Shown here piece after piece: positions 39,701 through 48,669 of a DNA stretch of 64,000 nt; within the stretch, counting starts at the first letter, position 1; the number at the start of each line of letters is the position of its first letter. The notes under the pieces are model-generated. The model saw only the letters and a program-made list of their open reading frames with translations. It was not told the DNA's origin and searched no databases. The DNA is taken from NCBI GenBank assembly GCA_022447225.1, contig JAKVAZ010000011.1, forward strand, positions 62,001 to 126,000. The letters are read 5' to 3'. A program made the translations under genes and the position numbers. The stretch is from Fuerstiella sp. Its GTDB lineage: Bacteria; Planctomycetota; Planctomycetia; Planctomycetales; Planctomycetaceae.

Positions 39701-40169
39701 TTTGCTGCAGGGTAAAGTTGTCAATGCTGTTTTGAGCCCATGCCGATAAATCAGCGGAAGCGTCAGGCACTGAAGGTGTCTGAGGGGCAATATAGGCCCA
39801 GTGTTTGGCGTATTTCGCCCCCTGAGCTATCCACTGTTTCAGGATGTCAATTTGTATTGCGGACAGCTGGTTCTCCGAATCCGGTGGGGGCATCTGTACG
39901 TCCGGGTCCCTGGCAGTAATTCGGGCGATTATTGCACTGGCCGTAACATCTCCCGGAACTACGGCCACATCGCCTGAAGCCAGCTTTTGCTGTGCGGCCG
40001 CAGGCTGATCAAGTCGCAGGTCTGCCCGGCGAGCACTCTCGTCGGGGCCGTGGCATTGCAGGCAGGTCCTTGACAGAATTGGCCGCACGTCACGATTGAA
40101 ATCGATGATATCATCGGCAACGGAGGTTGCTGCCACGGCCATAAAGAGCAAAAGCCAGGATGTTCGCAT
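36714..40169 (-). CDS. PSD1 and planctomycete cytochrome C domain protein (DUF1549/DUF1553)
   Basis: 1151 aa. Signal peptide 1-18, then the PSCyt1 haem-binding motif CLQCH with Cys36, Cys39 and His40. DUF1549 occupies about 155-360 (including FGEHWARKWLDLARYADSAG and MACAQCHTHKYDP). A discoidin/F5-8 type C-like domain lies at about 515-640 (KKILSLAEVEIFQG, DPWWEVDLGSMEKIEAVQIW). DUF1553 occupies about 840-1130 (LAEWIVSEANPLTARVLVNR, LLKQL-type helix, RRNTTNTPLQSLVTLNDP). The family is almost confined to planctomycetes and related phyla. It is exported and may be redox-linked, but no substrate is known. The DUF1501 gene follows directly. Confidence 0.95.
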   Translation of the reverse strand: MRTSWLLLFMAVAATSVADDIIDFNRDVRPILSRTCLQCHGPDESARRADLRLDQPAAAQQKLASGDVAVVPGDVTASAIIARITARDPDVQMPPPDSENQLSAIQIDILKQWIAQGAKYAKHWAYIAPQTPSVPDASADLSAWAQNSIDNFTLQQMQSHGLQPSPPADRYALIRRVSLDLTGLPPTVEEADTFAATQDLDAYETLVDELLQRDSFGEHWARKWLDLARYADSAGYADDPPRTIWAWRDWVIRAINSNMPFDQFTVEQMAGDMLPGASDDQVIATAFHRNTMTNSEGGTIDEEFRNVAVVDRVNTVFAVWMGTTMACAQCHTHKYDPITQDEYFQVFAILNNTQDADRRDESPTLPIYTDEQQEQRSRLENHIADLRATLSQSTPELVKSQQTWEKEVRSPPQWTNLIASQITRSSGSEASTLEDGSILVSATAERDSYTVELPLTDDFNELAAIRIETLPHKSLPGHGAGHADGNFVITGIRARVIPKKKQLLEGRFVRVTNVGSKKILSLAEVEIFQGSDNIAEQGRASQSSTDFNGPPEYAIDGITDGKYTKKSTTHTATEKDPWWEVDLGSMEKIEAVQIWNRTDDGLQSRLRDYRIELLDAERRLVWQTAVSEPPDPSQKFPINQERDVHLSEAFADYHQEKFEPSDALTGKTGRDDGWSVGGRTLDPHQLVLLPEAAVSLEEPSTLEVIIDQNSSNVDHLLGHFRIAATADTNTVQQSRLPSEIVSLTDLTADRRSPKDSARLAQYYREHIAPELQEPRQQLDQTIAELNSMNPVTTVPVLREIIDRRRETHLQYRGNWQNTGHQVMAGVPAALHPAKAKQPGNRLALAEWIVSEANPLTARVLVNRYWEALYGRGLVRTSEDFGSQGALPTHPELLDWLAAEMIRIGWNRKAMLKQLVMSATYRQSSLLTNETATIDPDNRWLSRGPRIRLSAEMVRDQALAVSDLLSPDMYGPPVRPPQPIQGLTAAFGSSTDWTPSEGKDRYRRGLYTLWRRSNPYPSMATFDAPNREVCTVRRNTTNTPLQSLVTLNDPVYVEAAQSLARNALLHGPSRVEQITWAFRHCLIRLPTRNELQTLTRLFNDARLQLSENPEESLILATDPLGPLPENINTIDAAAMTVVGNVLLNLDEMFLKR

Positions 40170-40339
40170 GGGTGAGCAAACCCTGTTACGGGGGCAGAGT
40201 TCAGCGGAAGATGAGGTTCGACTGCTGCCTTTAAATGGAATCAGAGAAGCGACGTGGTTGAGTCGAACCAGGTCGCGGATTACTGAGGTTAACCGGGTTG
40301 CATGCTGTATTCAATCTCCGCTTGTGTGTGTCCGTTCCA

Positions 40340-40364
40340 CTGGTTTGATCCGGATCCGAACCAG
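40340..40364. promoter_or_regulatory. 25-bp imperfect palindrome
   Basis: CTGGTT and AACCAG arms flank a GATCCGGATC core; 23 of 25 positions are symmetric. It is in the space between the divergent PSD1 and acnA genes, about 170 bases from the first and 355 from the second. It could be an operator for a dimeric regulator. Confidence 0.35.
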
Positions 40365-40593
40365 CGGCGGGCAGACACCTGAAATTCAGTTGACTTGTCG
40401 TATTAGGCATTTGGATCGGAACAGGAGGTTTGTGCATTACTCAATCAGACGAATTCGGGAAAACCTCGATTGAGTCATCCTTCCAGCACGACCGTGCACG
40501 GTTGTTTAATGCTGTGCAATAGTTGGGGACCGGGACCACAAACCGGGCAGACTAAGAACATGTCTCAGCATATACTGGTCAGTAGAGCCGCAA

Positions 40594-40621
40594 TTGCGAC
40601 TTTGGCAGACTTGTCTAGAAT
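40594..40621 (+). promoter_or_regulatory. possible sigma-70 promoter of acnA
   Basis: TTGCGA (40594-40599) and TAGAAT (40616-40621) are separated by 16 bases. They match four of six and five of six consensus positions. The leader to the ATG at 40695 would be about 67 bases. Confidence 0.4.
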
Positions 40622-40694
40622 CGGACACCTATGGTGCTCTTCATCTTTCGCTTTTTAAAGACTTTTGTTCTCCTGGAACGCAACGAGCATTGTC

Positions 40695-43364
40695 ATGAGC
40701 AATTCAAATTCCTTCGGCGCCGAAGCCACACTTTCCACGTCTGCCGGAGACGTCAAATATTTTCGTCTGCGTCAGCTTGATGATGACGGTATCGGAAACA
40801 TTGACAAGCTGCCGTATTCCATCAAAGTCCTGCTGGAGGCGTGTCTCCGGAACCTGGACGGGTTTATTGTCAGTAGCGAGGACGTCACGAATCTTGCAGG
40901 CTGGAACGCTGCAGCACCGGCTCAGGTTGAGCTTCCGTTTAAGCCAGGACGAGTCGTCCTGCAGGATTTTACCGGTGTGCCGGCAGTCGTTGATCTGGCC
41001 GCGCTGCGGAGTGCGATGGTTCGCATGGGGGGCGATCCGACAAAGATCAATCCGCTGGTCCCCTGTGACCTCGTCGTTGACCACAGTGTGCAGGTGGACG
41101 AATTCGCCAGTCGTTTTGCTTTGCAAAACAACGTTGAGATTGAATTTCAGCGTAATCAGGAACGTTACGAATTTCTCCGCTGGGGCCAGCAGGCATTCAC
41201 TAACTTCAGTGTTGTTCCCCCGGCCACTGGAATTGTGCATCAGGTTAATCTGGAATACCTCGCGAAAGTTGTGATGGTGACTGATGGGGTCGCCTATCCG
41301 GACAGTCTGGTTGGTACCGACAGTCATACCACCATGATTAACGGTCTGGGTGTTGTCGGGTGGGGGGTCGGCGGAATCGAAGCCGAGGCCGTTATGCTGG
41401 GGCAGCCGATCTACATGCTGACTCCGGAGGTAGTCGGGTTTAAGCTGACAGGGAAGCTTCCGGAAGGTGCGACCGCAACGGATCTGGTACTCACAGTGAC
41501 ACAGATGCTTCGGGCGCACGGTTGTGTTGGAAAGTTTGTAGAGTTTTACGGTGAAGGGATGGCTCAGCTGGGGCTTGCCGATCGGGCTACGCTGGCGAAC
41601 ATGGCGCCCGAGTATGGCGCGACCATGGGCTTCTTTCCCGTAGACGGTGAAACGCTGAGGTATCTGGAACGTACAGGACGTCCGGCAGATCTGATCGACC
41701 TGGTGGAACGCTATACTAAAGAACAGGGACTGTTCCGGACCGATGAGGCGCCGGAGCCGCTGTTCAGCAGCAGTATCGAACTGGATATGGGCACGGTTGT
41801 TCCGTCATTAGCCGGGCCAAAGAGGCCTCAGGACCGTATTTTGCTTAAAGACATGCAGACGGCATGGCAATCCGCACTGGGTGACACCTTTGGCAAGGCC
41901 GAACCGGCGTCGCCGGTTCGGGTTGAAGACAACGGCAGCAGTTCAGACATCACGGACGGAGCGGTGGTGATAGCTGCGATCACCAGCTGTACCAACACAA
42001 GTAACCCGAGTGTGATGGTTGGAGCAGGACTTCTGGCTCGTAACGCAGTTGCCAAAGGGCTCAAACGCAAACCATGGGTCAAAAGCAGTCTCGCACCTGG
42101 AAGCCGGGTTGTCACCGAGTACCTTAAAAAATCCGGACTTGATCAGCCGCTGAACGAACTGGGATTTCATACGGTGGGTTACGGATGTACGACATGCATC
42201 GGCAACAGTGGACCTCTGCCGCAACCAGTGGCCACGGCGATCAGTGAAAGCGATCTGGTGGCCGCAGCTGTATTGTCCGGTAATCGTAACTTTGAAGGTC
42301 GTGTCAATCCCCTGGTAAAAGCCAATTACCTTGCAAGTCCGCCGTTAGTAGTGGCTTATTCACTGGCAGGAACGATTGATATTGATCTTGATCATGATTC
42401 GTTGGGACAGGATCCGGACGGTAACGAAGTGTATCTTAGTGATATCTGGCCGACTCAGCAGGAAATCGCTTCAACTGTCTCAGTGTCGATGACACCCGAG
42501 ATGTTCACGGAGCAGTATTCTTCTGCGAACGCCGGTCCGGAGGAGTGGCAGGCGATCAGAAGTTCAGTCGGTGATATCTATGAATGGAATGCGGACAGTA
42601 CCTACGTGCAGGAACCTCCGTTCTTTGTAGACATGCCGACGGATCCGTCACCAATCACTGCAATCGATAGTGCGCGCTGCCTGGTATCCGTTGGTGATTC
42701 CACAACGACTGATCACATCAGCCCGGCCGGGGCAATTCAGCCCGACAGCCCGGCCGGTCGTTATCTGCAGGAGAGTGGAGTTGATGCCAGGGATTTCAAC
42801 AGCTACGGCAGTCGTCGTGGAAACGACCGTGTGATGACCCGCGGAACGTTTGCGAACATCCGATTGAAAAACATGTTGGCACCTGGAACAGAGGGCAGTG
42901 TGACTATTCATTTTCCGACGGGTGAACAAACGTCAATCTATGAAGCGGCGATGCGCTACAGAAAAACCGGGACGCCACTTGTGGTGCTGGCCGGAGCTGA
43001 ATACGGAACCGGGTCTTCGCGTGACTGGGCTGCGAAAGGCACTTTCCTTCTGGGGATTAAGGCCGTGATTGCTGCGAGTTTTGAACGGATTCACCGCAGC
43101 AACCTAGTGGGCATGGGGGTGTTGCCGCTGCAGTTCCGCGAAGGCGAAAGTCGTGAAAACCTGGATCTCGATGGAACGGAAATCTTTGATATTAGTCTGG
43201 ACGATGCACTGGAACCACAGCAGGCTGTTGAAGTGACCGCCCGAAAAAAGGATGGAGATGAAATCCATTTTGTGACGACGTGTCGGATCGATACTCCGGT
43301 AGAGGTCGAATATTACCGCAACGGCGGCATCCTTCACACGGTATTGAGGCAGCTTGCCAAGTAA
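40695..43364 (+). CDS. acnA: aconitate hydratase A
   Basis: 889 aa from ATG at 40695; AcnA/IRP1 proteins are about 890. An in-frame frame extension of 10 residues (40665) is possible but less usual. The [4Fe-4S] ligands are Cys in [11 protein letters not shown] and the pair in [13 protein letters not shown]. Other signatures are [20 protein letters not shown] and, in the swivelling domain, [20 protein letters not shown] (substrate Arg and Ser region) and [14 protein letters not shown]. It converts citrate to isocitrate in the TCA cycle. A hairpin terminator follows at 43375-43410. All catalytic motifs are intact. Confidence 0.97.
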   Translation: MSNSNSFGAEATLSTSAGDVKYFRLRQLDDDGIGNIDKLPYSIKVLLEACLRNLDGFIVSSEDVTNLAGWNAAAPAQVELPFKPGRVVLQDFTGVPAVVDLAALRSAMVRMGGDPTKINPLVPCDLVVDHSVQVDEFASRFALQNNVEIEFQRNQERYEFLRWGQQAFTNFSVVPPATGIVHQVNLEYLAKVVMVTDGVAYPDSLVGTDSHTTMINGLGVVGWGVGGIEAEAVMLGQPIYMLTPEVVGFKLTGKLPEGATATDLVLTVTQMLRAHGCVGKFVEFYGEGMAQLGLADRATLANMAPEYGATMGFFPVDGETLRYLERTGRPADLIDLVERYTKEQGLFRTDEAPEPLFSSSIELDMGTVVPSLAGPKRPQDRILLKDMQTAWQSALGDTFGKAEPASPVRVEDNGSSSDITDGAVVIAAITSCTNTSNPSVMVGAGLLARNAVAKGLKRKPWVKSSLAPGSRVVTEYLKKSGLDQPLNELGFHTVGYGCTTCIGNSGPLPQPVATAISESDLVAAAVLSGNRNFEGRVNPLVKANYLASPPLVVAYSLAGTIDIDLDHDSLGQDPDGNEVYLSDIWPTQQEIASTVSVSMTPEMFTEQYSSANAGPEEWQAIRSSVGDIYEWNADSTYVQEPPFFVDMPTDPSPITAIDSARCLVSVGDSTTTDHISPAGAIQPDSPAGRYLQESGVDARDFNSYGSRRGNDRVMTRGTFANIRLKNMLAPGTEGSVTIHFPTGEQTSIYEAAMRYRKTGTPLVVLAGAEYGTGSSRDWAAKGTFLLGIKAVIAASFERIHRSNLVGMGVLPLQFREGESRENLDLDGTEIFDISLDDALEPQQAVEVTARKKDGDEIHFVTTCRIDTPVEVEYYRNGGILHTVLRQLAK

Positions 43365-43374
43365 GTACTGCAGG

Positions 43375-43410
43375 GCAGACAGTCGGCATACCGTCTGACT
43401 GCGAATTTTT
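43375..43410 (+). terminator. terminator of acnA
   Basis: A 12-bp stem with two mismatches (43375-43386 with 43391-43402), a 4-base loop, and GAATTTTTA after it. It lies 10 bases beyond the acnA stop and before the convergent gene ending at 43451. Confidence 0.6.
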
Positions 43411-43450
43411 AGACGCGTCTGGCCGGGTTTTCGTTCGCGAACGGTTGTCT

Positions 43451-44389
43451 CTACGGTGTTTCAATCACTTTATTGATGATCGACGCGACCTTGTGGCGTT
43501 CCGGTTCCAAGAAGTGGTTGAATGGTTCGGCCATGTGGTCACTGCAGATTCCTCGCAGCGACGCTGCGCACTTGGTTGCCTTGATGAACCGACTGGCATA
43601 TTTGCCGACTTCATATATTGGTTGCAGGTTGTCGATTTGTGACTGAAGAACTGAGATCCGATCGGTGTTACCGGTCTGCGCTGCGGAGAACATCTCCGTG
43701 AACAGTTTGGGAAAGATGTTGGCTCCTCCATTCACGCCGCCGTCACCGCCACCCTGCACTGTTTCTGCCAACAGGTGTTCGGGGCCAACCAGGATCGTCC
43801 AGTCCGGACGAATTTTTTTGAGCGTAACCAGTTCACAAAAGTAATCAATGTCTCCGCTGCTGTCCTTGACGCCCACAATTTTCCTGTGCTTTGAGAGTTC
43901 TCGCAGTGTGTCAATTTCGAAAGTGACTTTTGTGAGACTTGGAATGTTGTACAGCATCAGAGGCAGGGGAAGTTCTTCCACAATATGGTCTATATAATTT
44001 GTCAGTTCGGTCTGTCCGGCGGGGAAATAGTACGGTGTGGACAGAACCACGGCGACTGCGCCGGCTTCTTTGGCGGCATGCGCCAGATTCACTGATTCCA
44101 CGAACGATGTGTCGGTGATGCCAACCATGATAGGGACCCGACCGTCGACAATCCGGCTGGCCAGCTGAATGAAGTCTCGACGCAGTCGGTAACTCAGACT
44201 GGGAGCTTCACCGGTGGTTCCAAGAATAAATACTCCGGCCACACCACCTTCAATGACGTGGTTGAGGAGTCGTTCCGTTCCGGTTTCGTCAATGGTATCA
44301 CGGTCGGTGAGTGGTGTAATCATCGGGGGGATTACACCCTGCAGAGGCTGTGCGAACAGGGAGGGTGATTCGGGGGATTCAGGCATCAT
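43451..44389 (-). CDS. DapA-family aldolase/lyase
   Basis: 312 aa from ATG at 44389 (a second ATG follows at once), with AAAGGAAAC just upstream; a longer in-frame reading to 44554 has no support. Motifs are FILGTTGEAPSLS (GTTGE loop), LYNIPSLTKVTF (catalytic Tyr) and VGVKDSSGDIDYF (Schiff-base Lys). Length and motifs fit dihydrodipicolinate synthase or N-acetylneuraminate lyase-like enzymes; which one is not evident. Unlike the relative at 8127-9149 it has no C-terminal linker and helix. It is alone, with convergent acnA downstream. Confidence 0.88.
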   Translation of the reverse strand: MMPESPESPSLFAQPLQGVIPPMITPLTDRDTIDETGTERLLNHVIEGGVAGVFILGTTGEAPSLSYRLRRDFIQLASRIVDGRVPIMVGITDTSFVESVNLAHAAKEAGAVAVVLSTPYYFPAGQTELTNYIDHIVEELPLPLMLYNIPSLTKVTFEIDTLRELSKHRKIVGVKDSSGDIDYFCELVTLKKIRPDWTILVGPEHLLAETVQGGGDGGVNGGANIFPKLFTEMFSAAQTGNTDRISVLQSQIDNLQPIYEVGKYASRFIKATKCAASLRGICSDHMAEPFNHFLEPERHKVASIINKVIETP

Positions 44390-44881
44390 GTTTCCTTTTC
44401 TGTTATCGCAGCCCATTCGCTGACGGGCCACGAATTGCTGATATGTATGACCAGTCGGAAAATGATCGGATGGCCTGTTCAGCGAGGAATTCAAACGGAT
44501 CGGCCGGACGGCAGAATGCTGTTTTCCGGCGAGGTTTTCCGGTCCGGTGTTCAACGGTCATGGAAGGTGTCCGACATAATAACGCAAGGGGGCTCCCCAA
44601 CTTACGCAGGACACCTGCTGTCAATCAACTGCGGGTGATCAATATGAATCAAAAAGCTGTACCGCAGTCGGCAGCAGGAATGCTGGTTTCTTAAATCAGC
44701 AGCACGGCTTGTTTTGTCGATCAGTTGCTTCAGGAAAAGAATAAAGGCACTCGACAACGGGCAAAACCGAGGTCGACCAGTCCCCTGACGGTTTTTCAAC
44801 GGGACGCTGCAATTGTGAAAGCAGAGATAATCCTGCCGGGCGATCATATCAGGGCTTCCATCGAATGGTTTCATCCAGGAC
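44390..44881. other. spacer
   Basis: 492 bases between the end of the kinase gene and the start of the DapA-family gene, both on the minus strand. Short frames of 67-114 codons on both strands have no domains. The promoter of the DapA-family gene should be in the first part. Confidence 0.4.
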
Positions 44882-47800
44882 TTAGCCTGATTCAGGAGTT
44901 TCGTCTCCGGGTGGTTCCGGTGTGATCTGTTGTTTGATTGCAGTGATTCGACTGCGAATTGCGGTATTATCGGCGCTGGATTCCACAGCCGAAATTCGTT
45001 CCAGCAGCTGATCAACCAGGGACACAAGCAGCTTCGAGTCAGCAGGATTCTCTCGAGTTTCAGAGGCCTGTTGACAATGATGGACGGCTCGTTCTCGGGA
45101 CGCTATTTCCTCCGGTGTCTGTTCCAGCGACTGATGTGAACGAGCCTGCAGGACTGCGACCTCGGAAGCCTGCAGCAGGAATTCTGCATTGTCGTCGGAA
45201 TCACGGGCCAGGGTGAGATAAAGCTTTTCACTCTGTCGGCCCACGATGATCGTGTAGACGAACTGACCTTGTTCAAAAAATCGCTCGGCATTTTGTTTTT
45301 TTTCAGTCGCCTTCCAGCGATTTTGAAGTTTGACTGCCAGTTTCATGTTTCCGGAACCGGCATAGGCTCTCGCCAGAACCTTGAGCGACGCCAGAGTGTC
45401 AGCGTGTTCCGGTCCCAGAATCTCCATGCGTCGCGTCATCACATGTTGGTGCATTACGATTGCTTTATCCGTTTCTCCGGTGGCCAAAAGAGAACCGGCA
45501 AGCGCCTGCATTGCTGCCAGTGTGTCGGGAGTTTCTTCACCGTCTGTTTCTTTATGAACAGCCAGCATGCGTTTCTGAATTGGAACAGCAAGATCGTATT
45601 CACGTCGGTTTACATAGAGTGTCGCCAGCTGCTGAGTGGCTTTTAGAACCTCCGGGTGACTGTCGCCAAGCGACGCCTGCAGCTGCTTAACTTCTTTTTT
45701 CAACATTGTGAGTTCGTCAAGTTTTGTCTTTCTTGTTCGAATCGCCGCCAGGTTATTGATGGACTGCTGGGTATCCGGGTGGTTCTCACCCAGGACGGCA
45801 ATACGACGCGGCACGACGTCCTCGTAAATTCCGATCGCTTCCTCCAGCTTCCCGATTTCGCCCAGGGTCCAGGCGAGCGTGTTCTGCGAATGGAGTGTGT
45901 CTTTGTCGTCGTGGCCCAGGACCGCTTGTCGCAGCGGCACGACTTTGCGGTAGAGTCGGACTGCTTTGTCCAAATCACCTTTTCGGGTGTAGGTCCAGGC
46001 GAGATTGTTAAGTGAATGGAGTGTGTCAGGATGCCTGTTTCCAAGTGAGGCCTGACGACGCGGAACAACCTCCTCATACAGTTCAATCGCTTGATCCAGG
46101 TTGCCCCTGCGAGAGTACGTCCACGCGAGATTGTGCATGGATTGATGTGTGTGCGGGTGATCTTTGCCCAGTATCGCAATGCGCTGCGGCAGCGTCTCTT
46201 CGTTCAGACTGATCGCCTTGTCAAGTTTGCCGTCCAGAGCGTACGCCCAGGCAAGGTTATATTTCAGGCTCAGGGTGTGCGGGTGTTGCTCACCGAGGAG
46301 TCGCAACCGTCCGGTGAGTGTAGTCTGGAACAGGGGAATGGCCTTTTCAAAAGATCCCTGTTGTACATATGCAGCGGCCAGATCCTCGGCCGAGAAAAAA
46401 GTTCGGGGATGTTGTTCGCCGAGTGTTTTGCGCAGTCGTTCATGTGCCGTTTTTGCGAGTGGGATCGCTTTCTCCGAATTACCCGCGGAAGAATAGGTCC
46501 TGGCCAGGTCAGCGATCGAAGCAATGGTGTCTTGATGCTGTTCTCCCAGCTGCTTTCGCTGCGTCGTCAGTGTTGATTCCAGTAACGAGATCGCTTCGGC
46601 CCACCTGCCGTTAGCTCTCCAGCCGCGGGCGAGGTCATTCATTGCCAGTAGTGTGTCCGGATCGGTCGCTCCCAGAAACCGTCTGGTGAGCGATGCCACG
46701 TGTTGAGCGTGTTCCAGACCATTTATATAGTCACCTGACCGCAGTATGACCCGGGTCAGGGCGCGCATGGAAGCGAGCGTGTCTCTGTGTTGTCGTCCAA
46801 GATGTTCCCTGCGAATGCGGATCGCCTCGCGTCCCGACCGGGAGGCGACATCGTATTGTCCAAGTTCCGTGAAAGATCGGCTAAGCGTGTGCAGCAGCGC
46901 TGCTCTGGCAATCGGATCGTCTTTGAGTCGGTCATCGAGCTGATCGTAGGCCAGTAACAGGCCGGTTGAGGCGGGCATGTCAAACGCTGCACCTTCGGCA
47001 GGGCTGACGCTCTGGAATGAATCCGTGACCACTTCCAGAATTCGTCTGGACCGGCTTTCCGATGTCTCTGCAGCTACTCTTGCCGTATCTGCTTCGATGC
47101 GTCGGGTTTCTGCGACACTGAGGGCCGTTTCGGTTTTTTTTCGTTCGTTCTCAGCTTCCTGCATTGCCAGTCTGGCACTATTGGCCTCACGGGTTGCCCA
47201 CAAGGCGAGAAGACTGCTGATCACGGTTCCGGCCACCAGAAGACAGGCTGCAGTGGCGGCCAGTGTGACGGCGGCACGATGTCGACGAACCAGCTTTTGC
47301 AGGCGGTACATTGTTGAAGGTGGTCGCGCTTCGACGGGTTCATCATCCAGATAACGCTGAACATCGGCGGCAAAGCCGCCGGGGGATTCGTAGCGACGAC
47401 TACGGTCTTTCTCAATGGCCCTCATAACGATCCAGTCCAGATCGCCTTTCATCGGCAGCGAGAATCGGCCGGACTCGATGGTCTGAGTTTTCGGCAGCGA
47501 CTGCATGTGTTGTGTGTCAGAAAACCTTACACTTGGCCGGTCGGGCTCCTCTTCCCGAATGCGCTGGAGCGTTTCCATGATCGTTTCTTCGCGCACCGTC
47601 TCACGTTTGAGCGGCGTACTACCGGTCAGCAGTTCGTAAAGGATGACTCCCAGTGAATAGACATCGGTTCGGGTATCGATGTCCACGGCGTCAAACTGTG
47701 CCTGCTCAGGACTCATGTACTCCGGCGTTCCCAGAATTTGATACTGTCCCGTGAGCTGTTGTTCTTTTGTGTGACGTGGCCCGGTGGCTTTGACGAGACC

Positions 47801-48484
47801 GAAATCAATCACATGAGGTACCGGTTGACCATCCTGCATTGATACCAAAATGTTGGACGGCTTCAGGTCGCGGTGAATAATGCCCTTCTGGTGAGCATGT
47901 TGAATGGCACTGCAGATCTTCAGAAACAGCTGCAGTCTTTTTGTCATTCCCAGTGAGTGACGGTCACAGAACTCAGTGACCGGAACACCGTCCACCAGCT
48001 CCATGACAAAGTATGGGAGACCCGACTCGGTTGTTCCGCCATCCAGCACGGTAGCGATATTGGGATGGCTCATGAGAGCCAAAGCCTGTCGTTCGGCTGA
48101 GAATCGCGCGATGACCTGTGCTGTATCCATTCCGGCCCTGATGATTTTCAGGGCGACCCGACGGTGGACCGGCTGGTGCTGTTCGGCCAGGTAAACCGTC
48201 CCCATACCGCCTTCACCGAGTTCTCCGATGACGCGGTAGTGCTCTATCCAGGTGTCTTTGAGCGAAGGTTGCTTTTCGGGAGTATCAGTAGATCTGCTGT
48301 CGACAATATCGTGCGGGGCGGTGATTGTGTCGTCATCGTGATCATGCGGATCGATGACAGTGGGCTTGACAACAGTTTCGTTGCCAACATCGGCAGGAGA
48401 TGCGCTGGCAGTCTGCGCGGGGTCCTGAACGCTGGGCTTTGTGTCCTCGCTTTCGGAGCCGATGATGGTTTCGTCACTGGTCAT
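44882..48484 (-). CDS. membrane Ser/Thr protein kinase with kinesin-light-chain TPR repeats
   Basis: 1200 aa. An acidic N-terminal linker is followed by a Hanks-type kinase domain: GEGGMGTVYLAEQ at about 90, VALKII with the catalytic Lys, HRDLKPSNIL at about 200, DFGLVKA (Asp of DFG) and TPEYMSPEQ. A proline-rich juxtamembrane part leads to one transmembrane helix at about 400-428 (AATAACLLVAGTVISSLLAL). A coiled coil (AMQEAENERKKTETA) follows, then about 12 degenerate 42-residue repeats of the kinesin-light-chain/TPR_12 type (LGEQHPxTLxSxxNLAxxY). The kinase faces the cytoplasm and the TPR array is on the other side. It probably senses an envelope partner. The gene is monocistronic. Confidence 0.95.
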   Translation of the reverse strand: MTSDETIIGSESEDTKPSVQDPAQTASASPADVGNETVVKPTVIDPHDHDDDTITAPHDIVDSRSTDTPEKQPSLKDTWIEHYRVIGELGEGGMGTVYLAEQHQPVHRRVALKIIRAGMDTAQVIARFSAERQALALMSHPNIATVLDGGTTESGLPYFVMELVDGVPVTEFCDRHSLGMTKRLQLFLKICSAIQHAHQKGIIHRDLKPSNILVSMQDGQPVPHVIDFGLVKATGPRHTKEQQLTGQYQILGTPEYMSPEQAQFDAVDIDTRTDVYSLGVILYELLTGSTPLKRETVREETIMETLQRIREEEPDRPSVRFSDTQHMQSLPKTQTIESGRFSLPMKGDLDWIVMRAIEKDRSRRYESPGGFAADVQRYLDDEPVEARPPSTMYRLQKLVRRHRAAVTLAATAACLLVAGTVISSLLALWATREANSARLAMQEAENERKKTETALSVAETRRIEADTARVAAETSESRSRRILEVVTDSFQSVSPAEGAAFDMPASTGLLLAYDQLDDRLKDDPIARAALLHTLSRSFTELGQYDVASRSGREAIRIRREHLGRQHRDTLASMRALTRVILRSGDYINGLEHAQHVASLTRRFLGATDPDTLLAMNDLARGWRANGRWAEAISLLESTLTTQRKQLGEQHQDTIASIADLARTYSSAGNSEKAIPLAKTAHERLRKTLGEQHPRTFFSAEDLAAAYVQQGSFEKAIPLFQTTLTGRLRLLGEQHPHTLSLKYNLAWAYALDGKLDKAISLNEETLPQRIAILGKDHPHTHQSMHNLAWTYSRRGNLDQAIELYEEVVPRRQASLGNRHPDTLHSLNNLAWTYTRKGDLDKAVRLYRKVVPLRQAVLGHDDKDTLHSQNTLAWTLGEIGKLEEAIGIYEDVVPRRIAVLGENHPDTQQSINNLAAIRTRKTKLDELTMLKKEVKQLQASLGDSHPEVLKATQQLATLYVNRREYDLAVPIQKRMLAVHKETDGEETPDTLAAMQALAGSLLATGETDKAIVMHQHVMTRRMEILGPEHADTLASLKVLARAYAGSGNMKLAVKLQNRWKATEKKQNAERFFEQGQFVYTIIVGRQSEKLYLTLARDSDDNAEFLLQASEVAVLQARSHQSLEQTPEEIASRERAVHHCQQASETRENPADSKLLVSLVDQLLERISAVESSADNTAIRSRITAIKQQITPEPPGDETPESG

Positions 48485-48669
48485 TTACCAAACACCGCAG
48501 ACTAATTCCGTAATACGGCGCAGATTTTACTTTTGTAGTATTTCGGTTCCGATGTGCGTTTTCAAGCGGCACTGGTGCAAATTTCCATACCGAATTTAAT
48601 GCCGAACGACCTGTGAATACGGGCGAAGAACAGACGCTGAGTTTGCGAGGGAAGCGGTGCAGTCCTATC

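Larger units (their letters stand above)
40170..40694. other. divergent promoter region of PSD1 and acnA
   Basis: 525 bases between two divergent genes. It contains a 25-base imperfect palindrome at 40340-40364 and a sigma-70-like promoter at 40594-40621 in front of acnA. Two short frames (40096-40473 and 40470-40658) lack domains and ribosome binding sites. Confidence 0.5.

Noticed and set aside
44602-45027. 141-codon frame overlapping the kinase gene end
   Set aside because: No domain; its upstream half overlaps the kinase C-terminus in another frame.
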